A stretch of DNA of 64,000 nt from Labilithrix sp. (GTDB lineage Bacteria; Myxococcota_A; Polyangia; Polyangiales; Polyangiaceae), in assembly GCA_019637225.1 (NCBI GenBank), contig JAHBWC010000002.1:1-64000 (forward strand). Reading direction: 5' to 3'. The notes below the pieces were generated by a model. It was not told the DNA's origin, did no database searches, and was given only the letters and a program-made list of their open reading frames with translations. The position numbers and the translations under genes are program-made. Shown here piece after piece: positions 28,905 through 36,781 of the stretch. The first letter of the stretch is position 1, and every line of letters begins with the position of its first letter.

Positions 28905-28915
28905 TCGTGACTCGC

Positions 28916-30178
28916 TCAGTCTTCGGCAGGTGGCGGCGGAGGCCACGGCTTGCCGACGCGCACGACGCGGACGCCGTCGCGGCCGAGGCCGCAGACGAGC
29001 AGGCGCGCCTCGCCCGACCAGAGGCTCACGCAGCGCGGCGTGCTGTCGAGCTCGCCGCCGTCCGGCGTGAAGAGGTTGCTTCGCGCCGCCTCGTCACCGC
29101 CGTCGAAGAGCTCGCCTCGCGCGGAGAAGCTCGGCGCGGCGCCCGGCGAGAGGGCGCGCTTGCGCACGAGGGTCGCCGACCGATCGAGCTCGAGCAGCTC
29201 GTCCGCGTAGAGGTGGACGCGATCGCCGCCGCGGCCGCCGACGAGCGAGACCGGGAGCTGCCCCGAGCGTCGCGTTTCGTACGTGGCCTGAACGTCGAGC
29301 GAGGGCAGCCCGAGCGCGAACATCGTCGCAGACTCGGCGAGCGCACCCGTCTCCTCGTTTCGCCGCGGCCCGCCGGGCCGTAGAGGCGTGCCGAGCGCGA
29401 AGAGGCGATCGCGTCCGAGCTTCAGGTGATCGGACCGGAGGCCCGGATCGGTGACGAGGCCACCGAGATCGCGGCGCGCGATTTCGGTGAGCTTCGTAGT
29501 GTCGAGCAAGGTGACCGTGAGGCGGCTGTCCGGAACGTCGTGCACCTTCGAGACCGCGACCCAGCGATCGGACGCCTCGAGGGAGACGCCGTTGCCGTCG
29601 CCCATCGGCTTCGTCGTGAGGACGGACAGATCGGGGCCGAGCGCAAAGAGACTCACGGAGCGCGAGCGCGCGACAGCCTCGACCGCGACGAAGATGCGGC
29701 TCGCGGTGCGCGCGATGCGGACGGCGCGCGTCGACTCTCCGGGCAAGCGAGGGAGCGTCGCCGAGCGCAGCGCCTTCTCCCCCGCGACGTCCCACTCGAA
29801 GACCGAGACCTCGGCGTCGTCGGAGACCGGGTCGGGGCTCGTCGACGCTGCGACGAGGATCGACCCCATGGGCAACGCCTTCGACGGCGCTGCGGCCGGC
29901 GTCGCATCGATGGCCCAGGACGCAGAGCGCTTCGTCACGAGCGCACCCACGGTGACGCTCGACGCGACGGGCTCCGCGCTCGGCGCTGCGATCACGCCCG
30001 GCCCGCGAGACGCGTCCGCCGCGTTCGCGAGCTCTTGAGTCGTGCCGGCGTCCTGAGGCGTCGCGCTCGGCGCGGCGCCGACCGAAGAGCCGCGCGTACG
30101 GCACCCGCCGAGCGCGAGGACGATGACCAGGACGCTCGCGTGGGCGAGGTCTCGTGACGACGAAGCGCAGAGGATCAC
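28916..30178 (-). CDS. Lipoprotein of unknown function downstream of an NlpC-like gene
   Basis: 420 aa. GTG start at 30178 overlaps the stop of the upstream NlpC-like gene (GTGA, 30175-30178). The signal peptide ends in A-L-G-G-C (Cys26). The mature part has an Ala/Ser/Thr-rich linker, then strand-rich sequence with spaced W/F and D residues that may be a beta-propeller. Residues near the C-terminus include a Trp-Ser-Gly-Glu-Ala-Arg stretch and a terminal Pro-rich tail. No catalytic motif seen. The overlap says it is co-expressed with the NlpC-like gene; it could be an accessory or an inhibitor lipoprotein. That is inference. Confidence 0.6.
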   Translation of the reverse strand: MILCASSSRDLAHASVLVIVLALGGCRTRGSSVGAAPSATPQDAGTTQELANAADASRGPGVIAAPSAEPVASSVTVGALVTKRSASWAIDATPAAAPSKALPMGSILVAASTSPDPVSDDAEVSVFEWDVAGEKALRSATLPRLPGESTRAVRIARTASRIFVAVEAVARSRSVSLFALGPDLSVLTTKPMGDGNGVSLEASDRWVAVSKVHDVPDSRLTVTLLDTTKLTEIARRDLGGLVTDPGLRSDHLKLGRDRLFALGTPLRPGGPRRNEETGALAESATMFALGLPSLDVQATYETRRSGQLPVSLVGGRGGDRVHLYADELLELDRSATLVRKRALSPGAAPSFSARGELFDGGDEAARSNLFTPDGGELDSTPRCVSLWSGEARLLVCGLGRDGVRVVRVGKPWPPPPPAED

Positions 30179-31263
30179 GGCGTCCCCTTCGGTCGGAACG
30201 CGCCCATGTACGGCTCGTCGTGCGGCCCGGTCTCCGAGGTGTGAAAGGCCTTCGACTTGCCGTCGAAGTATCCCCAAGTGAACGAGCCTTCGTCGTAGAC
30301 CCAGGTGTCGCGTCGAAACCCGCCGTGATCGCCGCCGTCGACGCCCGCTCCCCACGACGAGTCGACCTCGAGGACGTGGAAGGGCCCCTTGCCCGCGAAG
30401 AGCTCGGCGGCCTTCGGACCCGCCGCAGCGCTCATCCGCGCGCGCTCCGCTGCGCTGGCGACGTGACGATCGTAGACGACGACGTTGTGGCCGACGTCTC
30501 TCGCGGTCGGCGGATCGAGATGGATGACGTCGCCGGGACGGATTCCGGCGACGTTGATCTTTCGCATCTTCGGGTCGTGCGCGAGCCCCGTGAACGCGTC
30601 GCCGTGCGTCGGACGCTCGGCCTTCGCGCCGCGTGCAGCGCGGGCCGCCTGCTCGGTGTATCCGGCGCAGTCGACGCCGATGCCCCATGTCCACTGCATC
30701 TGGCGAATGCGCGTCTCGCGAGAGGAGTCGAGCCCCGGCGGCAGCTTGCCTGCGTCGATGAGCGCTTGCGTCACCTGCCGGAGCTGTCCGGGCGTGGGTC
30801 GACCGACCCTCGCGTTCCCGACGGCCACGTCCGGAACCTTGGCCTTCGCGCAGATCGCGCGGAGCGCCGCTTCGTGAGCGAGCCCCGTCGCCTCGTTGGC
30901 TCCGCCATTCATGCGGAACATCGGGCGGGCCTCCACGGTCTGGCCGTCGACCTCGTACGGACCGCTGAAGTGCGCACGAAACGAGTCTAGGCGTTCCTGC
31001 GTGGCGACGGCAGCCTGACCTGCAGCGGCAGCGGCGGTGCGCTCCGCCTCGGAGACCCGGACGGGCCGTTCGGCCTCCGCGTGCTTCCCGACGTTCGCGA
31101 GGAACTGGAGGTACTGCGGCGAGTCTGCGACGCGGTCGTAGCTGGGCGCCGAGCGCTTGGTGGCGCCGCTCCCCGTCGCCGCGCGGGTCGAGGGCGTGGC
31201 GGCGTCGGCCTCTCGTGCGCCACCGAGGTTTGCCCTCGAACGTTCCCGGATCGCGTCGGTCAT
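30175..31263 (-). CDS. NlpC/P60-like cysteine hydrolase candidate
   Basis: 362 aa, no signal peptide. The N-terminal ~110 residues are polar, Ala/Arg-rich and probably disordered. The C-terminal half carries GVDCAGYT (Cys at 199) and DVGHNVVVYDR (His at 259), matching the D-C-S-G and G-H-V/x-V/I-Y of NlpC/P60-type peptidoglycan hydrolases; a PGDVIHLD stretch comes between, as usual in that fold. A Tyr/Trp-rich tail follows. The family cleaves peptide bonds in peptidoglycan, but the missing export signal means it must be delivered by another system or have a cytoplasmic target. Alternatives are other papain-like amidases. Overlaps the lipoprotein gene by GTGA. Confidence 0.5.
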   Translation of the reverse strand: MTDAIRERSRANLGGAREADAATPSTRAATGSGATKRSAPSYDRVADSPQYLQFLANVGKHAEAERPVRVSEAERTAAAAAGQAAVATQERLDSFRAHFSGPYEVDGQTVEARPMFRMNGGANEATGLAHEAALRAICAKAKVPDVAVGNARVGRPTPGQLRQVTQALIDAGKLPPGLDSSRETRIRQMQWTWGIGVDCAGYTEQAARAARGAKAERPTHGDAFTGLAHDPKMRKINVAGIRPGDVIHLDPPTARDVGHNVVVYDRHVASAAERARMSAAAGPKAAELFAGKGPFHVLEVDSSWGAGVDGGDHGGFRRDTWVYDEGSFTWGYFDGKSKAFHTSETGPHDEPYMGAFRPKGTP

Positions 31264-31368
31264 GAGGGAGGAGTCGACCGCCCGCGCCGGCGGTTGCCTG
31301 TTTTCGGTTCCGGACTGACGTGACGACCGATGCTCGGCCCGTCGCCCGTGGAGCTCAGGCCGCGCGGA

Positions 31369-31926
31369 TCACTTCGGAGGCTCTCGTACGCAGATCGACT
31401 CCGGGATGCCGGACACGGAGATGCAGCGCGGCAGCTTGCCGGTGCAGTCGTTCGTGTCCGTGCACTCGTCCGAGCAGATCGACTCGCCCTGGTCGGGGCC
31501 GTCGACGCAGAGCGAGCTCGCGCACTCGTTGCCGCTGACGCACGTATCGATGCCGTTCTTCCCCGTTCCTCGCGTGCCCGGCTGACACGCGCAGCCCGTG
31601 TTCTCGTCGCACTCGCAGCGCAGCGCGAGCTGGCAGTCGCGATTGAACGCGCACTCCTCGCCCGCCGCACCGGGGCCGTTGGCGTCCCGCTTCGGCCTCG
31701 CGTCGATGCCGGCGTCCTTGTTCTCGTTCGGATCGCCGCCTCCGTCACCCTCGCCGCCCGTTCCTCCGCTGTCGCCCGTGTCGGGGGAGGAGCCGTCGGC
31801 GTTCGCGTCCGGAGCTCCCGAGGAGGGCGTCGGGTCGTCGCCGACGCACGCCGTGACGAGCGACACGGCGGCCATCGCCGCGACGGAGGAGAGGAAGAAG
31901 AGGCGCGTCCTTAGGACCCGGAGCAT
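31369..31926 (-). CDS. Cys-rich lipoprotein
   Basis: 185 aa. ATG at 31926; signal peptide ending in L-V-T-A-C (Cys27), followed by a long Asp/Gly/Ser-rich linker. The mature C-terminal part has about 14 Cys in short spacing (CAFNRDCQLALRC-EC...CAC...CVSGNEC...CVDG...CSDEC...C), a pattern of small disulfide-bonded repeats common in secreted myxobacterial proteins. Function unknown. A TAGTCT hexamer lies 7 nt before the start with no ribosome binding site. It is divergent from the DUF952-DJ-1 gene across 131 bp that contains a 25-bp near-repeat. Confidence 0.7.
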   Translation of the reverse strand: MLRVLRTRLFFLSSVAAMAAVSLVTACVGDDPTPSSGAPDANADGSSPDTGDSGGTGGEGDGGGDPNENKDAGIDARPKRDANGPGAAGEECAFNRDCQLALRCECDENTGCACQPGTRGTGKNGIDTCVSGNECASSLCVDGPDQGESICSDECTDTNDCTGKLPRCISVSGIPESICVREPPK

Positions 31927-31987
31927 CGTTCCGAGACTAGCAAGAGGAGCGCGCGCGCCGCGCCGCATTCTTGATTCGGCGGAGTAG

Positions 31988-32038
31988 CGCGGCCGGCTCT
32001 CGCGGCGGTGGTACGCGGCCGGCTCGCGCGGCGGTGGT
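31988..32038. repeat. Two 25-bp near-identical tandem copies in a divergent promoter region
   Basis: 31988-32012 and 32014-32038 differ at one base. They lie just upstream of the GTG-start DUF952-DJ-1 gene and end 5 bp before its TAGGAT box, so they may be binding sites for a regulator. Confidence 0.75.
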
Positions 32039-32042
32039 CGTG

Positions 32043-32048
32043 TAGGAT
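32043..32048 (+). promoter_or_regulatory. Candidate -10 box TAGGAT for the DUF952-DJ-1 gene
   Basis: TAGGAT matches the -10 consensus TATAAT at four of six positions and ends 9 nt before the GTG at 32058. No ribosome binding site lies between them, so the transcript may begin at or next to the start codon. The -35 region shows no strong match. Confidence 0.35.
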
Positions 32049-32057
32049 CGTCTCGAC

Positions 32058-32966
32058 GTGCGCTGGCTCTTTCATGCCCTTCACGCGAGGGACCTCTCGT
32101 GGGGAAGCGACGATCGCTACCGGCCGGCTTCGCTCGAGCGAGAGGGCTTCGTTCATGGCTCCTTCCGCGACGTCGTTCGCGAGAGCGCGCGGCTCTACTT
32201 TCCCGCGGGGTCCGACCTCCGCGTGCTCGCGATCGATCCGCGCCGGCTCGATGTCCCGGTAGTGGTCGCCGACACCCCGCGCGGGCCGATGCCCCACGTC
32301 CACGGCGCGATCCCGCGCGACGCCGTGCGCGTCCTCTCCTTGGACGAGGTCGACGGACACGCCGATCGCGTGACGGGGACGCGGTTCGCCCTCTGCGCGT
32401 TCGCCGGGATGACGCTGCTCGATCTCGTCGGGCCGCTCGATGTCCTGTCGCGGATCGGGTCGATGGGCTTCGACCCGACGTCGTCATGCCGGGTGATCGC
32501 GCTCACGCGGGCCGAGCCCGATCGTGCGGGAGAGGTCGTCGTCTTGCGCGGATCGGCGATGACGATGCTCGCGGAGGCCTATCGTCCGCCGCTCGACGAC
32601 GTCGACGTGCTCGTCGTCCCCGGTGGCCCCAGCGTCCGCGCGCTCGCCGACGATCCCGAGGTCGCCCGCTACCTGGCGTCGTTCCCGCACAGCCGCCTCC
32701 TCGCGGCGGTATGCACCGGCAGCCTCCTCGTCGGCGCGGCGGGGCGTCTCCACGGCAAGCGCGCGACGACGCACGCCACGGCCCTCGACCAGCTCTCGAA
32801 GTACGGGGCCATCCCGGTGCGCGACCGCGTCGTCGACGAGGGCCAGATCGTCACGTGCGGCGGCGTGACGAGCGGAATCGACCTCGCCCTCCACCTCGTC
32901 GAGCGGCTCGAAGGCGCCGAGGTCGCGCGCGCGATCGCCGAACGGATCGAGCTCCGTCGAGGCTGA
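32058..32966 (+). CDS. DUF952-DJ-1/PfpI fusion protein
   Basis: 302 aa. The first ~95 residues are a DUF952 domain (WLFHALHARDLSW... then EGFVHGSFRDVV, with His and Phe positions as in the family, and VLAIDPRRL). Residues about 108-290 are a DJ-1/PfpI (GATase1-like) domain with LLVVPGG and the nucleophile elbow AAVCTGSLLVG (Cys219), then GKRATTH. DJ-1/PfpI domains act as proteases, glyoxalases, isocyanide hydratases or chaperones; DUF952 has no settled function. I know each domain as a separate protein, and a fusion suggests a shared pathway. GTG start; no ribosome binding site. Confidence 0.8.
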   Translation: MRWLFHALHARDLSWGSDDRYRPASLEREGFVHGSFRDVVRESARLYFPAGSDLRVLAIDPRRLDVPVVVADTPRGPMPHVHGAIPRDAVRVLSLDEVDGHADRVTGTRFALCAFAGMTLLDLVGPLDVLSRIGSMGFDPTSSCRVIALTRAEPDRAGEVVVLRGSAMTMLAEAYRPPLDDVDVLVVPGGPSVRALADDPEVARYLASFPHSRLLAAVCTGSLLVGAAGRLHGKRATTHATALDQLSKYGAIPVRDRVVDEGQIVTCGGVTSGIDLALHLVERLEGAEVARAIAERIELRRG

Positions 32967-33004
32967 ACCTCCTTCGACGCCGCGGTCACGCCCGTGCGAC
33001 GCGA

Positions 33005-33096
33005 GGGTGCGGGTGGGGGCGAGGGGGCGGGTGGGGCGAGGGCGCGGGCGGGGATGCGGGCGCGGGCGCGGGCGGGGATGCGGGCGCGGGCGCGGG
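33005..33096 (+). other. G-rich tract with G-quadruplex potential upstream of arsR-like gene
   Basis: About 17 runs of three or more G occur in 92 bases of the plus strand with loops of 1-3 nt. A 25-bp unit is present at 33042-33066 and 33066-33090 (period 24). Because the tract lies upstream of the regulator gene, either the non-template DNA or a leader RNA could form G-quadruplexes. It contains no gene. Confidence 0.6.
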
Positions 33097-33101
33097 ATGT
33101 T

Positions 33102-33115
33102 CGCGACGCGTCGCG
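33102..33115. promoter_or_regulatory. Perfect 14-bp palindrome upstream of the arsR-like gene
   Basis: CGCGACGCGTCGCG is self-complementary. It lies between the G-rich tract and the AT-rich inverted repeat, 54 bp before the latter. It may be a second operator, but GC-rich palindromes arise by chance in this genome, so this is weak. Confidence 0.3.
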
Positions 33116-33168
33116 TCCATTCGAGGGCGACGTGATGGGCGCGATCGAGCAGCACCTTGACGAGCTAG

Positions 33169-33188
33169 ATATACACAGTTATGTATAT
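33169..33188. promoter_or_regulatory. AT-rich inverted repeat, candidate operator of the ArsR-SRPBCC pair
   Basis: ATATACA-cagtta-TGTATAT is a perfect 7-bp inverted repeat with a 6-bp spacer, ending 6 bp before the proposed ATG at 33195. An AT-rich element stands out strongly in this ~70% GC context. ArsR-family repressors typically bind such imperfect or perfect 12-2-12-like sites overlapping the promoter, so self-repression is likely. Confidence 0.65.
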
Positions 33189-33194
33189 GCACCG

Positions 33195-33539
33195 ATGCAA
33201 CTGGACGCCTTTCAAGCGCTGGCCGATCCGACCCGTCGTCACCTGGTCGAGGCCCTGCGCGGGGGAGAGAAGCAGGTCGGTGACCTCGTGGCCCAGGCTG
33301 GAATCCAGCAGTCCGGGGTATCGCGGCACCTGCGTATCCTCCACGACGCCGGGTTCGTGACCGTGCGGCCCGACGGGCAGCGGCGCCTCTACGCGCTGCG
33401 CCCCGAGCCCTTCCGCGAGCTCGAGGCCTGGCTCGACCAGTATCGCGACCTCTGGGAGGCGCGGCTCGATCGGTTCGGGACCGCGCTGGCGAAGCGACAG
33501 CAGGCTCGGCGAGCCGCGAAAGAGAGAGAGAGCAAATGA
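33195..33539 (+). CDS. ArsR-family transcriptional regulator
   Basis: 114 aa. The start MQLDAFQALADPTRRHLVEALR is the usual N-terminus of ArsR-family winged-helix regulators paired with SRPBCC genes; the wHTH core follows: QQSGVSRHLRILHDAGFV, then VRPDGQRRLYAL. No metal-binding Cys cluster is visible, so the signal is unknown. The frame is open further upstream (alternatives at 33135 and 32994), but that would place the AT-rich inverted repeat inside the coding region, so 33195 is preferred. The stop overlaps the next ATG (ATGA, 33536-33539). Confidence 0.85.
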   Translation: MQLDAFQALADPTRRHLVEALRGGEKQVGDLVAQAGIQQSGVSRHLRILHDAGFVTVRPDGQRRLYALRPEPFRELEAWLDQYRDLWEARLDRFGTALAKRQQARRAAKERESK

Positions 33540-34027
33540 GCGACAACACGGGATCGTCGGGCCGTACTTCGTTGGTGCTGGAGCGCAGCTATCGCGCCAG
33601 CATCGAGGACGTGTGGGCGCTGTGGACCACGAAGGAGGGCTTCGAGTCCTGGTGGGGGCCCCAGGGCTTCCGCGTCGAGGTGCACGCGCTGGAGGCGCGC
33701 GTGGGCGGCGCGCTCCACTACGACATGATCGCCGACGCCCCGGAGATGATCGCGGCGATGCAGAAGTCGGGGCAGCCGATCAAACATGCGGTGCGCGCCC
33801 GCTTCTCCCGACTGGAGGCGCCGCATCGAGTCGGCATCACCAGCGTCATCGACTTCCTCCCCGGAGTGGCGGCCTACGAGAACACCATCCTGGTGGACCT
33901 CTACGAGGAGGGGGAGCGTGTACGCATGGTCACCCACCTCGAGACCATGCACTCCGAGGACTTCAGCCGCATGCAGAAGCAGGGCTACGAGAGCCAGCTC
34001 ACCAAGCTCGACGCTCGCTTCGCCTGA
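33536..34027 (+). CDS. SRPBCC/AHSA1-domain protein
   Basis: 163 aa. An AHSA1/START-like fold with LERSYRASIEDVWALWTTKEGFESWWGPQGF at the start, typical of the family (S/T-x-E-x-V-W-x-x-W-T). Members bind hydrophobic ligands in a deep cavity. Overlap with the ArsR gene by ATGA and the shared operator imply that the regulator senses the ligand or state handled here. Ligand unknown. A strong convergent hairpin follows. Confidence 0.85.
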   Translation: MSDNTGSSGRTSLVLERSYRASIEDVWALWTTKEGFESWWGPQGFRVEVHALEARVGGALHYDMIADAPEMIAAMQKSGQPIKHAVRARFSRLEAPHRVGITSVIDFLPGVAAYENTILVDLYEEGERVRMVTHLETMHSEDFSRMQKQGYESQLTKLDARFA

Positions 34028-34046
34028 TCGCCGTCCTTCCACGGCC

Positions 34047-34072
34047 GGCGCGAGCGCCCTGCAGCTCGCGCC
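34047..34072. terminator. Bidirectional hairpin between convergent genes
   Basis: GGCGCGAGC (34047-34055) and GCTCGCGCC (34064-34072) form a perfect 9-bp stem around an 8-nt loop. It lies in the 57-bp gap between the SRPBCC stop and the stop of the minus-strand lipoprotein gene. Confidence 0.65.
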
Positions 34073-34084
34073 TCCAAGGGCCGC

Positions 34085-34867
34085 TCATTCCAGCCGCACA
34101 CCCGACCAGACGATCGTGCACTTCGAGTCGGCCTTCGGCGGGTCCTTGCCGGTCGCGCGCACGCCGACGAAGAGCGCCTCGCCGTCCTCGACCGCGAACG
34201 AGCCGTTCACGTTGATCGGCGCGTTCGGGAGCGCGCCGATGAACCAGTGCGGGTTCTCCGCGCGCCCGGCGAAGGCGAAGACCTCATCGGGGCAACCACC
34301 GCTCGCGTAGAGGTTCGTCACGGTGAACGGCCCGACGATCGCGCGCACTCTGCGGCATCGACTCTCGTCGCCGCCGAGCGGTCCGGTCTCGCACGCAGTC
34401 GCGCGCGGATCGGTCGCGGGCTTGGCCATTCCCGTGCGCACCAGGTCGGGTCTGTGGGCCTCCGTCGCCGCCGCGGCAGTCTCGACCGCGGACTCTGGAG
34501 CTCGCGCCAGAGCCTTGGGCTCCGGCTGCGCGGCGGGCTCGGCGCCGTCCCCCGCCAGGATCGCGATGATGCCGTCGATGGACGCCTGCTGCTCGCTCCC
34601 GAGCACGCTCGTGATCGGCTTGAGCGCGTCGGTGAACGCGCGGATCTTCTCGGGCGAGTTCGCTTTTGCGGCGGCGCGCAGCTTGGGCTCCGCGCCCGCC
34701 TTGTCGCCTTCGACGTATTGGACAAGGCCGTCCGTCAGGTCCTCGCACTTCTGGAGGCCGGCCGACGAGCACTGCTCGGCGACGGGCTTCTTCACGATCC
34801 ACGCGCCTCCGCCGCAACCGGCGAGCGCCACGAGTCCGATCGCGCATGCCCGAGCGATCCTCGGCAT
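34085..34867 (-). CDS. Lipoprotein of unknown function
   Basis: 260 aa from the ATG at 34867, chosen because GGGAGG at 34873-34878 lies 5 nt upstream and would overlap the alternative GTG at 34873. The signal peptide ends in A-L-A-G-C (Cys18). The first half is helical, with a C-X6-C segment (Cys33 and Cys41); the middle is Ala/Glu-rich; the last ~100 residues are strand-rich with Cys at several sites and a GSFAVEDGEALFVGVRATG stretch. No catalytic motif. It converges on the SRPBCC gene. Confidence 0.65.
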   Translation of the reverse strand: MPRIARACAIGLVALAGCGGGAWIVKKPVAEQCSSAGLQKCEDLTDGLVQYVEGDKAGAEPKLRAAAKANSPEKIRAFTDALKPITSVLGSEQQASIDGIIAILAGDGAEPAAQPEPKALARAPESAVETAAAATEAHRPDLVRTGMAKPATDPRATACETGPLGGDESRCRRVRAIVGPFTVTNLYASGGCPDEVFAFAGRAENPHWFIGALPNAPINVNGSFAVEDGEALFVGVRATGKDPPKADSKCTIVWSGVRLE

Positions 34868-35002
34868 CGTCACCTCCCTCTCCGGCGACCCGCCGGCGAA
34901 TCCTTCGAGGATCGCTCGACCCGGACGGGGCGACCATCACCCCTGAGGCGTAGGTTTCGAGTGTGTTGATGGAGATAGGAGAGCGCCCCGAAGGGTTCCG
35001 TC

Positions 35003-36001
35003 TCAGCGGGGCGTGAGCTCGTCGCAGTCGACGCGGTCCGTCAGCACGCCGACCTTGCCGGTGTAGCGGGCGCCGGTCTTGAACGTCTTCCATCGGTCCT
35101 CGGCCAGCACGCAGTCGGCGTCCTTCTTGGCGGTCGCGTCGTGGAACGTCACCGTGTAGCGCTCGGTCCGCTTGCCCTCGCGCTCGCAACCGATGCACGT
35201 CCCCGTGCGCGCCGGCGACGTCGGCCATTTCGGCGGATCGTCGGGGCTCGTGCCCTTCTCCACGAGCGGCGGCCGCGGCCGCCACTCGGCGACCTCGATC
35301 CGGCAGCGCCAGTCGTCGATCGACTCCTCCCGGTAGTTCGTCGTGCACTCGCGCGTCTCGCGGTAGGTGCCGTCGCGGTTGTCGACCTTCTTGTTCTCGC
35401 AGGTCTCGCCGGCGGCGACCTTCCGCGTGTTGCGCTCCTCCTTGCGCCGCGACAGCTCACGCGCCCCGGCGGGGACAGCGTCGCACCAGACGTCTTTCGG
35501 GACGTTCTCGTAGCGCTCGATCGCGACCGAGCGCTCCCACGTGTGCCCGGTGACCTCCAGGCTCCCCTGGCGCGTCCAGAGCGCACCGACGACGATCAAC
35601 GCGATGAAGAGGAGGACGATGCTCCCGAGGACCGCGAGGACGATCCCGATGATGAGCCCGACCTTGCTCTTTCGCGGTGGAGCCGGCGGCCGCGGCGGCG
35701 CTACGGCCGCCGGCGGTGCTCCGGCGTGCGCGACCTCCGCGCCCCGATCGATCGGACTGCCGCAGTTCGTGCAGCACCGCGCGGCGCGGCTCATCGGCTG
35801 ACGGCACGCCGGGCAGTGGACGTCGGCTCCGACGTAGGCGTGCTGATGCACGGCCACCTTCTCGTGCTCGGGCGGGAAGTAGCGCCGCGCGGGGTCCTGG
35901 GGCGCCCCGCAGCGCGCGCAGAAGCGATGGGTGAGACCGAGCAGCTTGTCCTGACCGCAGTACCTGCAGTCCCACAACATCTCGTAGACGGCGTCGCTCA
36001 T
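35003..36001 (-). CDS. Zinc-ribbon membrane protein
   Basis: 332 aa. Two zinc-ribbon units at the N-terminus: C-R-Y-C...C-A-R-C (about 12-33) and C-P-A-C...C-T-N-C (about 63-82), typical of double zinc ribbons. A Pro/Ala-rich linker leads to a membrane helix at about 115-138. The C-terminal ~190 residues are outside the membrane and contain many Cys and charged residues (CENKK, CTTNYR, CIGCE). The zinc ribbons are probably structural or bind RNA or protein; function unknown. Confidence 0.7.
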   Translation of the reverse strand: MSDAVYEMLWDCRYCGQDKLLGLTHRFCARCGAPQDPARRYFPPEHEKVAVHQHAYVGADVHCPACRQPMSRAARCCTNCGSPIDRGAEVAHAGAPPAAVAPPRPPAPPRKSKVGLIIGIVLAVLGSIVLLFIALIVVGALWTRQGSLEVTGHTWERSVAIERYENVPKDVWCDAVPAGARELSRRKEERNTRKVAAGETCENKKVDNRDGTYRETRECTTNYREESIDDWRCRIEVAEWRPRPPLVEKGTSPDDPPKWPTSPARTGTCIGCEREGKRTERYTVTFHDATAKKDADCVLAEDRWKTFKTGARYTGKVGVLTDRVDCDELTPR

Positions 36002-36069
36002 TCGTTGGTTCTGCGCTTCGAGCCCTCCTCAAGGTCTTCGATCGAGCGCCCGCCGTCCAGCGCGACCTG

Positions 36070-36088
36070 CGCGGCGCTCATCGCCGCG
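36070..36088 (-). terminator. Hairpin downstream of the beta-barrel gene
   Basis: CGCGGCG (36070-36076) and CGCCGCG (36082-36088) pair with a 5-nt loop, 6 nt past the beta-barrel stop on the minus strand. It separates that gene from the zinc-ribbon gene. Confidence 0.5.
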
Positions 36089-36094
36089 GCGCGG

Positions 36095-36646
36095 TCAGTA
36101 GCGAATGCCCACGCGAGGACCGATCGCGAGCGTGCTGAAGCCGGTGGCGGCCACGGTCTCCCACGTGGCGTCCGCGCCGAGCAGGACTTCGCGCGAGATG
36201 TGCACGTCCAGGCCGAGGCCGCCCATCAGCGCGGCGGACGTCTCGCGTGGGCCGTTCGCGTGCCCGATGCCGAGACCCGCCTTGAGGTAGGGCACGAGCG
36301 GTCCGACGGGCAGCATGGCTTCGACGACGGGCATGCCGGTCACCGCGCCGTTGCCGCCGAAGTACCCCGCGAAGCGCGCGCCCGGCGCGATCACGAACGG
36401 CTCAGCCGGAATGCCATAGGTCGCGTTCGCGTCGACCGACAGCCCCATGTCTCCACGCGAGGGGAAATACGCGCCAGGCCGGACGCTCGCGCCGGGACCG
36501 CTGTTGTTCTCGATCGGTCTGGCTTCCCCGATCTCCTGGGCTCCCGCTGGGCTCGAGGTCACCAGCGCGGCCGTCAACGACGCCGCGAGGGCAGCACCCG
36601 CCTGGACTCGTCGAGAGAACCTCTGCTTGCTCCATTCCTGGCTCAT
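36095..36646 (-). CDS. Outer-membrane beta-barrel protein
   Basis: 183 aa from the ATG at 36646. GGAGGT at 36651-36656 sits 4 nt upstream and decides the start over an upstream in-frame ATG. A signal peptide with SPAGAQE suggests cleavage by signal peptidase I after Ala. The mature region alternates beta-type hydrophobic residues with Gly turns (GMPVVEAMLPVGPLVPYLKAGLGIG; GGLGLDVHISREVLLG) and ends in VGIRY with an aromatic, so an 8-stranded barrel of the OmpA/OmpX kind is plausible. Confidence 0.7.
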   Translation of the reverse strand: MSQEWSKQRFSRRVQAGAALAASLTAALVTSSPAGAQEIGEARPIENNSGPGASVRPGAYFPSRGDMGLSVDANATYGIPAEPFVIAPGARFAGYFGGNGAVTGMPVVEAMLPVGPLVPYLKAGLGIGHANGPRETSAALMGGLGLDVHISREVLLGADATWETVAATGFSTLAIGPRVGIRY

Positions 36647-36722
36647 CGTGACCTCCGAGGGCGCACGACAGGACGCTCGCCGCTCGGCGTTGCCGGCTGC
36701 GAGCCGGATGCCATCGTCCACC

Positions 36723-36742
36723 CGCGGCTCGGCTCAGCCGCG
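36723..36742 (-). terminator. Hairpin downstream of the propeller lipoprotein gene
   Basis: CGCGGCT (36723-36729) and AGCCGCG (36736-36742) pair perfectly with a 6-nt loop, 39 nt past the stop of the minus-strand propeller gene. Confidence 0.5.
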
Positions 36743-36781
36743 CCTCTGCCGACGCGTCGCCGCTCGCGCAGAACGGCGGCG

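Noticed and set aside
32994..33194. Upstream extension of the ArsR-like gene (starts at 32994 or 33135)
   Set aside because: It would encode a Gly/Arg-rich stretch from the G-tract and bury the AT-rich inverted repeat; the family start is at 33195.
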